Assembly (NCBI GenBank): GCA_040004035.1 | Contig: JAMPLN010000028.1 | Length of the DNA: 64,000 nucleotides | Reading direction: 5' to 3' (one strand) | DNA from: Microcoleus vaginatus_C | GTDB taxonomy: Bacteria > Cyanobacteriota > Cyanobacteriia > Cyanobacteriales > Microcoleaceae | Position numbers and translations under genes: made by a program | The notes under the pieces: generated by a model | The model's input: only the letters and a program-made list of their open reading frames with translations | Database searches by the model: none | What the model was told of the DNA's origin: nothing | In this document: positions 25,592 to 33,574 of the stretch, in pieces | Numbering within the stretch: the first letter of the stretch is position 1 | How the letters are laid out: each line of letters begins with the position of its first letter

Positions 25592-26338
25592 TTACTCTTC
25601 CGGTTTTCCCAAATATACCTCAATTACCCGATCGTCATTTTGCACCTCATCCATAGTCCCCTCACACAAAACCGAACCCTGATGCAACACCGTCACCTGC
25701 CGCGCAATTTGCCGCACAAACTCCATATCGTGTTCAATTACCAACACCGAATGACTTTCGGCCAACGAAATCAGCAACTCACCAGTTAACATCGTTTCCT
25801 CATCCGTCAAACCCGCCACAGGTTCATCTACCAACAACAAATCAGGAGATTGAGCCACCAACATTCCAATTTCCAACCATTGCTTTTCCCCGTGAGAAAG
25901 CAAACCCGCCGAAATATCAGCCTTAGCAACTAAACCAATTGTTTCTAACAAACCCGCAACCGTGCGTTTTTCAGCAGCCGAAGCAGGCTGGAACAAAGTC
26001 GAAAAAACATTTTTATGGCGGCTGCAAGACAATTCCAAATTTTCGCGTGGCGTTAAATTCAAGTAAACTCGTGGCGTCTGAAACTTTCGACCAATTCCCA
26101 AGCGCGAAATCCTATCTTCCGACAACTTGCGTAAATTTTGTCCCTTAAATAACACCCTGCCCTCTGTCGGCTGCACCTTCCCGGTAATTGAATCGAGAAA
26201 AGTTGTTTTCCCCGCACCATTGGGGCCAATAATAACTCGCAGTTCGCCCGCATCCATACTAAAATTTAAACCGTTTATGGCTTTAAAACCATCAAAACTA
26301 ACAGTCAAGTTTTCTATTTCTAATACTTTTACATTCAT
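25592..26338 (-). CDS. urtD: Urea ABC transporter ATP-binding protein UrtD
   Basis: The 248-residue protein starts at ATG 26338 (MNVKVLEIENL). It has Walker A GPNGAGKTT near 37, the signature LLSHGEKQWLEIGML near 150 and Walker B LLLVDEPVAGLTDEE near 172. LSHGEKQWLEIGM is diagnostic for UrtD, the LivG-like partner of UrtE. Downstream of the AIM24-like gene in the transcription direction, it should still be part of the urt transcript. Its role is ATP hydrolysis for high-affinity urea import. Confidence 0.94.
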   Translation of the reverse strand: MNVKVLEIENLTVSFDGFKAINGLNFSMDAGELRVIIGPNGAGKTTFLDSITGKVQPTEGRVLFKGQNLRKLSEDRISRLGIGRKFQTPRVYLNLTPRENLELSCSRHKNVFSTLFQPASAAEKRTVAGLLETIGLVAKADISAGLLSHGEKQWLEIGMLVAQSPDLLLVDEPVAGLTDEETMLTGELLISLAESHSVLVIEHDMEFVRQIARQVTVLHQGSVLCEGTMDEVQNDDRVIEVYLGKPEE

Positions 26339-26478
26339 AATTAGCAATTAACTCACTACACTAAGGGACAACAACCCATACCTTTTGTAGGTGCGGAAGG
26401 CAAATATCCTCCCTTATTAAGGAGACTTTCTCTCCTTCCCTGACACCATACTTACTACTTTTTGCTGGCAGTTTACTC

Positions 26479-27201
26479 TCAAGTAAAACTGCTAGAACTG
26501 CTCGACACTGGAGATGGAGCTGCAGCCATAATTCGCTCAGCTAACTTCGATAGCGGCAGACTTTGCAAATACACTTTTCCAGGCCCGGTTAGCTTGACTA
26601 AAAACAAGCCTTCGCCGCCAAATAGAGCATTTTTAAAGCCGCCCACAAACTGAATATCGTAATCTACAGTCGGCGCAAAAGCTACCAAACAACCAGTGTC
26701 CGCTCGCAACACTTCGCCAACTCCCAAATTTTTCTCAACTATTGTTCCTCCCGCATGAACAAAAGCTAGCCCGTCACCCTGCAACTTTTGCAGAATAAAG
26801 CCTTCTCCGCCAAAGAAACCTGCACCCAGCCGCTTGGTGAAAGCTACCTCAATTTCAATGCCGTTGGCCGCACAGAGAAATGAGTCTTTTTGACACAAAA
26901 ACTTACCGCCAAGTTGGCCTAAATCTAGGGGAATTACTTTACCCGGATAGGGGGCGGCAAAAGCGACGCGGGCCTTACGATTTCCGGCGTTGACAAAGGT
27001 GGTAATGAAAAAACCCGCTCCTGTGAGCATCCGTTTGAAACCTTGAAATAAGCCCCCGCCTGTGGATGTTTGCATTTGGATGTCGCCTTCCATGTATGTC
27101 ATGGTTCCAGCTTCAGCCCTGACGCCTTCTCTGGGGTCGAGTTCAATCTCGATGAGTTGCAAATCGTCGCCGTAGATTTTGTAGTCAATAATATCTGCCA
27201 T
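26479..27201 (-). CDS. AIM24 / TIGR00266 family protein within the urt cluster
   Basis: The 240-residue protein is made of repeated Gly-rich beta segments: GGGLFQGFKRMLTGAGFF near 48-65, GAGFFGGEGFILQKLQGDG near 128-146 and GALFGGEGLFLVKLTGPG near 195-213. This fold is the AIM24 family (TIGR00266), which includes a yeast mitochondrial inner-membrane protein of poorly known role. The C-terminus is a Ser run. No signal peptide or membrane helix is present. It lies between urtC and urtD with gaps of 190 and 140 bases, which are wide for this cluster. It may be an inserted neighbour or an accessory factor, and nothing in the sequence links it to urea. Confidence 0.8.
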   Translation of the reverse strand: MADIIDYKIYGDDLQLIEIELDPREGVRAEAGTMTYMEGDIQMQTSTGGGLFQGFKRMLTGAGFFITTFVNAGNRKARVAFAAPYPGKVIPLDLGQLGGKFLCQKDSFLCAANGIEIEVAFTKRLGAGFFGGEGFILQKLQGDGLAFVHAGGTIVEKNLGVGEVLRADTGCLVAFAPTVDYDIQFVGGFKNALFGGEGLFLVKLTGPGKVYLQSLPLSKLAERIMAAAPSPVSSSSSSFT

Positions 27202-27391
27202 ATGTTGCCCCTCAAGTTAAAGAACGAAGCTACTTGCTACGGATATCTAAGTAGGTGGACATATATATTGCGTCTCCTCAGACCGAGATAAATGCAGCGT
27301 TTGCCAAGTCGATTGCGATTGCTTTGTTTGTCTGTTGTAGGTGACATTTATTTATGTCAGCATCCTTCTAAATTACACGATATTTTTGCAC

Positions 27392-28534
27392 TCAATGTTC
27401 AAGTTCTTCTTTTTCGAGCTGCACTTGGGGGTCTTGTTCCAGGCTGGGGTAAGTAGATACGTACTTCGGTTTTCTGAACAAGCTGCGGATTTGGTCGAAA
27501 CTTTGATCTTGCAGCCATCCGACTATGCCGTCGGGCAGGACTGTTACTACTATTAAGAATAGCGCACCTTGGAAAAATAGCCACACTTCGGGAAATTGCT
27601 CGCTCAAGAAACTCTTGCCAAAGTTGACTAGCAGCGCTCCTAATATTGCTCCAGATAATGTGGCGCGACCTCCCACTGCGACCCAGATTACCATTTCAAT
27701 TGAAAAGGCAATATCCATTGCTTTTGGCGAAATAATTCCGGTTTGTACGGTAAATAATGCGCCTGCAATCCCGGCTAAACCGGCGGAAATTGCAAAGACT
27801 AAAACTTTGTAGCCTGTGGGATTGTAACCTGAGAAACGCAGGCGCACTTCGTCGTCGCGAATGGCTACTAGCAGGCGGCCGAAACGCCCGCTGGTCAGCC
27901 ATCGGCAGAGGGCGTAAGTTGCTGCTAGAAATAGTATGGTGAGAATGTAGAAAATATATTGAGTATCTCGGTCATTGACTGTGGCTCCGAACAGGGTTTT
28001 AAAGTCGGTGAGTCCATTAGTGCCGTTAATCAGTTTTTGCTGACCGTTAAAGAAGTTGAAAAATACAATGGTTGCTGCTTGGGTAAGAATTGAAAAGTAA
28101 ACGCCTCGAATTCGATTGCGGAATACTAAATAACCTAAAAGTGCACCCAAGAGGGCGGGGATGAGAACTACTGCTAATGCTGAGAAGGGAAATGAATAAA
28201 ATGGTTGCCAAAACCAGGGGAGTTCGGTAACGCCGTAGAGGTTCATAAATTCTGGCAATTGACTGCTGGCGGTTGGGGGAATTTGCAGTTTTAGGTGCAT
28301 GGCGAAGGCGTAGCCGCCGATCGCAAAAAACACCCCATGCCCTAAACTAAGTAAACCGGTGTATCCCCAAATCAAGTCTATGCCGAGGGCTGCAATTGCT
28401 AGTGCTAAAAATCGCCCCAATTGATTGAGCCGAACGTCGGGGAGTATTCCTGGGATGAGTAATATGAATGTAAGGGCGATCGCGCTGACAATTGCCGCTT
28501 CTTTTAGCCAGGGTTTTTGATGTGTTTTCTGCAT
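27392..28534 (-). CDS. urtC: Urea ABC transporter permease UrtC
   Basis: The 380-residue protein has about ten hydrophobic segments and the LivM-type permease core: DLIWGYTGLLSLGHGVFFAIGG near residues 53-74, RIRGVYFSILTQAATIVF near 139-156 and SGYNPTGYKVLVFAISAGLAGIAGALF near 239-265. GRATLSGAILGALLVNFG near 292-309 is typical of UrtC. With UrtB it forms the membrane channel for urea. It begins 27 bases after urtB. The stretch of charged residues at the end (QVQLEKEELEH) is cytoplasmic. Confidence 0.93.
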   Translation of the reverse strand: MQKTHQKPWLKEAAIVSAIALTFILLIPGILPDVRLNQLGRFLALAIAALGIDLIWGYTGLLSLGHGVFFAIGGYAFAMHLKLQIPPTASSQLPEFMNLYGVTELPWFWQPFYSFPFSALAVVLIPALLGALLGYLVFRNRIRGVYFSILTQAATIVFFNFFNGQQKLINGTNGLTDFKTLFGATVNDRDTQYIFYILTILFLAATYALCRWLTSGRFGRLLVAIRDDEVRLRFSGYNPTGYKVLVFAISAGLAGIAGALFTVQTGIISPKAMDIAFSIEMVIWVAVGGRATLSGAILGALLVNFGKSFLSEQFPEVWLFFQGALFLIVVTVLPDGIVGWLQDQSFDQIRSLFRKPKYVSTYPSLEQDPQVQLEKEELEH

Positions 28535-28561
28535 TTTTCGCTACACTCGCAGTTGTAATTT

Positions 28562-29716
28562 TTAATTTTCTACCGTCCGCCCTTTTTGCGGGAAAATCCC
28601 TCCCGGCTTCACTTGCAGAAAAGCCATAATTAAGGCGAATACCATTACTTTTGCCATGCTGGTTGTGGCGAAAAATGTGAAGAAGTCGGCTAAAGGCTTG
28701 ATAGGAGCGAACATTAATGCTAAGGTTCCCGAACCGATCAGGTAATTTGCAGTGCCGATCGCGATCGCAGCAACTACACTCCCCACAATCTTGCCGACAC
28801 CGCCCACAACCACCACCATAAACGTATCGACTATATAATTTTGTCCGGTATTTGACCCTACCGAACCGATCAAACTAATCGCGCACCCAGCGACACCTGC
28901 CAACCCCGAACCCAAAGCAAAAGTCAGCGCGTCTACTTGTTCGGTAGGAATTCCCAAACACGCACTCATGCTGCGATTTTGGGTCACGGATCTAATCCGC
29001 AATCCCCACACAGACTTTTGCAAAAATAGGTAAATTCCCGCCAAACAAATTCCGGTCAAGAAAATAATAAAAATTCGGGCGTAGGGCAACTGAAAATTGC
29101 CCAGCGGTATCCCGCCCCGCAACCATTTCGGTGCAGTTACGTCCACATTTTGAGCACCAAACCAAGGTTGAGTTACGGCCAGTTTGTAAGTTTGCCCTAA
29201 AAAGGCGCTCACCGCCCAGGAAATACCCAAAGATAAAGGCAAAATTAGGGCGATAATTTTGCTGCGAATGCGATCGAAATCCCTGCGAGATTTCAGCACC
29301 CGCAAACCGCCAAAAAACAGCAAACAAAACACCGCAATCCCAATTACCAGCACCCAACTGACGCTGCGGACAAACTGCTGCAAAATTAAACTTACGCCCC
29401 AAGTTGCTAGCAAAGTTTCTAGCGGCCGCCCGTAAAGATAGCGAATCACTCCGCGTTCGAGAATTAATCCTACCAATGCAGCTACTAAAAAAGCTAAGGG
29501 AATCGCAAATAAAATATAGGTTTCAAAAGCAAACCCTCCCATACCTTTGAAGACATTTTGCACCACGAAAGTTGTATAAGCCCCCAGCATCATCAACTCA
29601 CCATGAGCCATATTAATCACGCCCATCAGCCCGAAAATAATCGCTAGTCCCAGGGCTGCAATTAGTAAAACTGCGCCGATGCTAATGCCGTTAAATAAAC
29701 CATCTAATATCGCCAC
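28562..29716 (-). CDS. urtB: Urea ABC transporter permease UrtB
   Basis: The 384-residue permease has the LivH-type pattern with MGVINMAHGELMMLGAYTTFVV near residues 31-52, LLATWGVSLILQQFVRSVSWV near 102-122 and MSACLGIPTEQVDALTFALGSGLAGVAGC near 248-276. The LIGSVGSNTGQNYIVDTFMVVVVGGVGKIVGSV region is diagnostic for UrtB. A segment of about 80 residues (123-205) between the central helices is longer than in LivH, as in many cyanobacterial UrtB proteins. It pairs with UrtC and is separated from urtA by a 321-base gap with strong hairpins. Confidence 0.93.
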   Translation of the reverse strand: MAILDGLFNGISIGAVLLIAALGLAIIFGLMGVINMAHGELMMLGAYTTFVVQNVFKGMGGFAFETYILFAIPLAFLVAALVGLILERGVIRYLYGRPLETLLATWGVSLILQQFVRSVSWVLVIGIAVFCLLFFGGLRVLKSRRDFDRIRSKIIALILPLSLGISWAVSAFLGQTYKLAVTQPWFGAQNVDVTAPKWLRGGIPLGNFQLPYARIFIIFLTGICLAGIYLFLQKSVWGLRIRSVTQNRSMSACLGIPTEQVDALTFALGSGLAGVAGCAISLIGSVGSNTGQNYIVDTFMVVVVGGVGKIVGSVVAAIAIGTANYLIGSGTLALMFAPIKPLADFFTFFATTSMAKVMVFALIMAFLQVKPGGIFPQKGRTVEN

Positions 29717-30037
29717 TTTTGTTACTCCTGCATCAAGTGGGTTAACTTTGTTCGCCGATAATTCGGGGCGGATATTACCCCCTTGGTGTCAACTTAGAAC
29801 TAAAACCCTCTGTATATTTCGCTTGTAGCCGAGTCTCGATCCCCCTAAATCCCCCTTAATAAGGGGGACTTTGAAGAGTCCAGTTCCCCCTGATTAAGGG
29901 AGTAAGGATTGACGAAAGAATGCTCTTACTCCCCCCTTATTAAGGGGGGCCGGGGGGGATCTCCGGGTTTAAAGACACGCCCTAGGGGCAATCGAAGATA
30001 CGCTGCCAACGTTAACAAAATTGGTATTACCTACTTA
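29717..30037. repeat. Hairpin-rich MITE-like element between urtA and urtB
   Basis: Outer arms GATCCCCC (29838-29845) and GGGGGATC (29954-29961) enclose two strong hairpins, CCCCCTT-AAT-AAGGGGG (29851-29867) and CCCCCCTTA-T-TAAGGGGGG (29931-29949). No gene is seen. The element may reduce transcription past urtA and so favour an excess of the binding protein; this is inference. Confidence 0.75.
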
Positions 30038-31357
30038 TCAAGCTTGGAATTTGCCACCTTTTGCGGGGTCTGACCAATCGCAAGAAAAGCCTTTTGTTTC
30101 AGCGACAAATTGATTCCAAGGCACGGGTTTCACTGCTGCTGGTGTAGCAAAAGCGATGTTAAACAAACCGTCTTCTCTCACTTCGCCCAACCGCACAAAT
30201 TTAGAAAGGTGATGGTTAACATCCATCGTTACTGTGCCCCCTGGCGCGTCAAAAGTTTGACCCAAAGCTGCTGCCCGCACTTTTTCCAAATCGTCGGCTG
30301 TCCCAGCTTTTTCGACGGCTTGCTTCCACAGGTAAACCATGATGTAAGCTGCTTCCATCGGGTCGTTAGTCACTCTATCGTTGCCGTATTTTGCTTTGAA
30401 AGCTTGCACAAATTTTGTATTAGCAGGAGATTCCACAGTCATGAAGTAATTCCAGGCGGCGTAATGACCTTTAAGATATTCTACGCCGATCGCCTTTACT
30501 TCTTCTTCGGCAATACTGACAGACATTGACGGATATTTGTCCGGCCCCAAACCTGCACCCTGCAACTGTTTGAAAAATGCTACGTTGCTGTCGCCGTTGA
30601 GAGAATTGAAAATGACGCCACCGTCTGGCAAAGCTGCCTTAATTTTAGTAATAATTGGCGTGACTTCTGTCCCGCCCAAAGGAATGTAATCTTCCCCAAC
30701 TAATTCGCCGCCTTTGGCTGCTAGCTGTGCCTTGATAATGGTATTTGCCGTGCGGGGGAAAACGTAGTCAGACCCGACTAAGAAGAATTTTTTCCCTTTA
30801 TTTTCTAGCAGCCAGTCCACTGCTGGTTCGATTTGTTGGTTCGGGGCAGCCCCAGTATAAAAGATATTCTTGGAACACTCTTGACCCTCGTATTGTACGG
30901 GATACCAGAGCATATGATTTTTTTCTTCAAATACTGGCAATACTGCTTTGCGGCTGGCGGATGTCCAACAGCCGAAGACGGCGACAACTTTATCTTGGTC
31001 GATCAATTTTTTGGCTTTTTCGGCAAAAGTCGGCCAGTCTGAGTTGCCATCTTCTATTACTGCTTCGATTTGTTTTCCGAGGACACCCCCAGCTTTATTA
31101 ATTTCTTCGATCGCTAATTGTTCGGCATCGACAACGCTTTTTTCACTGATTGACATCGTGCCGCTCAAGGAATGCAAAATTCCTACTTTGATCGTGTTTC
31201 CGCCCCCGGCTGCTGCTGGTGTAGTTCCTGTTGATGTGGGAGAAGCGGCGGGAGTTGCTGTTGGAGTTGGAGTTCTACAAGCTTTGAGAAATAAACTTGA
31301 TGTTAGGGTAGCAGAACTGTATAAAATAAATTTCCGCCGATTGAATCGCTTTGTCAT
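30038..31357 (-). CDS. urtA: Urea ABC transporter substrate-binding lipoprotein UrtA
   Basis: The 439-residue protein begins with a lipoprotein signal that also has a twin-Arg-like RRKFIL (7-12), and Cys27 lies in FLKAC. A Thr/Pro/Ala-rich linker (28-52) leads to a Leu/Ile-type binding fold: KVGILHSLSGTMSISEKSV near 57-75, GVLGKQIEAVIEDGNSDW near 90-107 and LWYPVQYEGQECSKNIFYTGAAPNQQ near 144-169. The YPVQYEGQECS segment is typical of UrtA. It captures urea outside the membrane for UrtBC. Expression should be under NtcA control by the promoter at 31421-31462. Confidence 0.95.
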   Translation of the reverse strand: MTKRFNRRKFILYSSATLTSSLFLKACRTPTPTATPAASPTSTGTTPAAAGGGNTIKVGILHSLSGTMSISEKSVVDAEQLAIEEINKAGGVLGKQIEAVIEDGNSDWPTFAEKAKKLIDQDKVVAVFGCWTSASRKAVLPVFEEKNHMLWYPVQYEGQECSKNIFYTGAAPNQQIEPAVDWLLENKGKKFFLVGSDYVFPRTANTIIKAQLAAKGGELVGEDYIPLGGTEVTPIITKIKAALPDGGVIFNSLNGDSNVAFFKQLQGAGLGPDKYPSMSVSIAEEEVKAIGVEYLKGHYAAWNYFMTVESPANTKFVQAFKAKYGNDRVTNDPMEAAYIMVYLWKQAVEKAGTADDLEKVRAAALGQTFDAPGGTVTMDVNHHLSKFVRLGEVREDGLFNIAFATPAAVKPVPWNQFVAETKGFSCDWSDPAKGGKFQA

Positions 31358-31420
31358 TTTTTCTTGTTACTCTTGAATAGATGAGTCAGATGATTGAGAA
31401 TAATAACACATAGCGACTTG

Positions 31421-31462
31421 ATATTAAGACTCTCTTAATAAGATAGTTGTATTTTTGGATAC
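31421..31462 (-). promoter_or_regulatory. NtcA-activated promoter of urtA
   Basis: Reading on the minus strand, GTATCCAAAAATAC (31449-31462) is a perfect GTA-N8-TAC site with T and A flanks. It is followed by exactly 22 bases and then TAATAT (31421-31426), a TAN3T -10 box. This is the canonical class II NtcA promoter. Transcription should start near 31414, about 57 bases before the start codon. NtcA control of urt operons is known in cyanobacteria. Confidence 0.82.
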
Positions 31463-31958
31463 AAAATTTATTATTAAGTAAATTAAAGTTTAAGGAGAAT
31501 TTTCAACAATTTACAGTACAGCCTCTCAAAATGGTGGCGATCGCACTGCGCTTTGAGTACGATCGGACTTGTGTAAATCACCCTGATTGTCGAATAACAA
31601 CTTATTTGTGGCTTTAACAAATTAATGCCGTCTGACTACGATGAGCTGAAGTCCTTGCTATCTAAGGATTAGAGCAGCTTTTCTCACACCGAAATTACAG
31701 CACTCACTTGAACAGGCTCGTTGTCGCTATTTAAACTTTGGACAACTTCTGTGTCGCTTCTTAAAAAACGAGACTTGCAAAAATTACGGCAGCGTCTAAC
31801 AAATTAAGCTTGATTGTTTGAAAAAACAGCTTAAAATGTTGATTAGACAATCAAACTCCTTTTCATGCGTGCTGGTAATAGGAGATTGTACTCGATCGAG
31901 TTCCGTTGAGGCGATCGCTCCCTTCAAAGCCATTGCAGGAAAGCCAGACGCTTTTTGG
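31463..31958. other. Intergenic DNA before the queC remnant
   Basis: No gene is recognised. The part from 31868 (reading VLVIGDCTRSSSV) faintly resembles the N-terminal LLSGGLDSST of QueC, so the remnant may begin there with a large internal deletion. Confidence 0.35.
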
Positions 31959-32407
31959 CGCGAGTACCCTCGATCAAATCTCCGAAAGCATCCCGATAAC
32001 CTACCTCCCACCGTAGAATACTCCTAAGTTTTGGCGTCGCCAGGGCTGCAACTCTCAACGCCGATCGCGTTTACATTGGCGTCAACGCTTTAGACTATTC
32101 GGTCTATCGAGACTGTCGCCCCGATTATATTCAAGCCATGCAAGAAGTATTGCGGTTAGGGACAAAACAAGGGAGAGAAGGCGAAGCAATTTCTATCTCA
32201 ACACCGCTGATTGAGCTAAACAAGACAGAAATCATTAAATTAGGCAATAATTGGAGAGTGCCTTCGGAAAAAACTTAGTCTTGTGACGCCGACGGTGAAG
32301 TTACTTGTGGCGTTTGCGATTCATGTCAGTTACCACGGGCAGCGTTTAAGGAGTTAGGTTTACAAGATCCGCTGCCTTACGCTCCCAACCCAAACACCGA
32401 TCAATAA
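31959..32407 (+). pseudogene. queC: queC pseudogene (7-cyano-7-deazaguanine synthase remnant)
   Basis: Translation gives STLDQISESIPITYLP, a stop at the next-but-one codon, then after a frameshift ADRVYIGVNALDYSVYRDC and RPDYIQAMQEVLRLGTKQG. The sequence ends with TCGVCDSC and AAFKELGLQDPLPYA. These are the QueC core, including the C-x2-C zinc motif. An in-frame TAG at 32276-32278 replaces the Trp codon of the usual KTWSC. Most of the N-terminal ATP-binding half is missing or scrambled. A functional copy for queuosine synthesis would have to lie elsewhere. Confidence 0.88.
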
Positions 32408-32533
32408 AAATTTTCTGAAAAATTTTGCCACACTGAAGTTTAACCCATCGATAATCTATTTTAATGAAAGCTTCTGCCAAATAGCTTATAATAGTTATGC
32501 TGTTTTCAAGTGCCACTAAAACTCCTAAAAATT

Positions 32534-33424
32534 ATGAAGCGGCGGCATTTTGTTGGATTCTCCCTATTGTTTGTAGGAAGCTGTTCTACAACAGTAAATC
32601 AATCTACTCGCAGTTCTTCCAATTTGACTGTAAGTGAACCAGAAACCCTTGAATTTGCCGTAACTGATGTTAAAGGAGCAAAAGATTTGCAGCAAAATTA
32701 TCAAGCATTTGGGACTGTTCTTGGAGAAGTTTTAAAGAAAAAAATTGAATTGTTCCCAGTAGATAACTATATAGCCGCAGCCGTAGCTCTCCAGTCTGGT
32801 CAGCTAAAATTAGCTCTAACAGGGCCATCTGAATATGTGATTATGCGGGCTCGGACAAATGCTGTTCCCATCATTGCGATCACCCGCCCCGACTATCACT
32901 CACTTATTCTTGTTCGTGCCAATAGCGAGATTAAGTCAGCAGCACAGTTGAAAGGTAAAACAATAGCTATGTGGGAAATAGGTGCAACTGGTGGTCATCT
33001 AGGGCCGATTAAAATTCTCCTGGATGCTGGCTTAAATCCCCAAACAGACATCAAAATCTTAATGTTGGGAAAAAAGGGCTTGCAGGCTCTTAAAAAAGAC
33101 CAAGTTGATGCCTTAGCTATTGGTTTAAATAGATACAAAGATTTGCTCAAAATAGACGGTTTAGCGACCAAGGATTTTCGGAGTATTGCCACAGGACAAC
33201 CCTTACCTAGTGACTTGTTTGTTGCTAGCAGCAATCTACCTAATACTCTTGTTGAAAAAATCCGCGATCGCTTGGTAGAAAATCAAGACAAGCTAATTGA
33301 AGCCATTTTACTTGGGAAAGCTAATGATAAGTATCAAGGAGCTAAACTGGTGCCAGCAAACGACAGTGATTATAACATGATTCGTGAAGCTTATAAAGCC
33401 ATTGGTCAGGGTAATGTATTTTAA
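32534..33424 (+). CDS. PhnD/SsuA-like periplasmic binding lipoprotein
   Basis: From ATG 32534 the protein has 296 residues. It carries a lipoprotein signal with Cys17 (LLFVGSC), preceded by MKRRHF. The remainder is a PhnD-type substrate-binding fold: LEFAVTDVKGAKDLQQNYQAF near 38-58, LALTGPSEYVIMRAR near 94-108 and YHSLILVRANSEIKSAAQLKGKTIAMWEIGATGGHLGP near 121-158. Phosphonate, phosphite and related oxyanions are typical ligands, but the ligand cannot be fixed here. No permease or ATPase gene is adjacent. Instead a membrane histidine kinase follows 150 bases downstream, so it is more likely a sensor partner than a transporter part. Confidence 0.82.
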   Translation: MKRRHFVGFSLLFVGSCSTTVNQSTRSSSNLTVSEPETLEFAVTDVKGAKDLQQNYQAFGTVLGEVLKKKIELFPVDNYIAAAVALQSGQLKLALTGPSEYVIMRARTNAVPIIAITRPDYHSLILVRANSEIKSAAQLKGKTIAMWEIGATGGHLGPIKILLDAGLNPQTDIKILMLGKKGLQALKKDQVDALAIGLNRYKDLLKIDGLATKDFRSIATGQPLPSDLFVASSNLPNTLVEKIRDRLVENQDKLIEAILLGKANDKYQGAKLVPANDSDYNMIREAYKAIGQGNVF

Positions 33425-33574
33425 GGTTAAATTTTTTATGTAATACCGAATTTGTAGTACAGCTTTAGTCCTTAATCCCTAAACTATAGGGAATATAGCC
33501 CCTACTACGAATAAGAGACTTTATTTATGTGCATTTACTAATAAAATTCTTAAAATTTAGCTCAGGTTGCTAGT

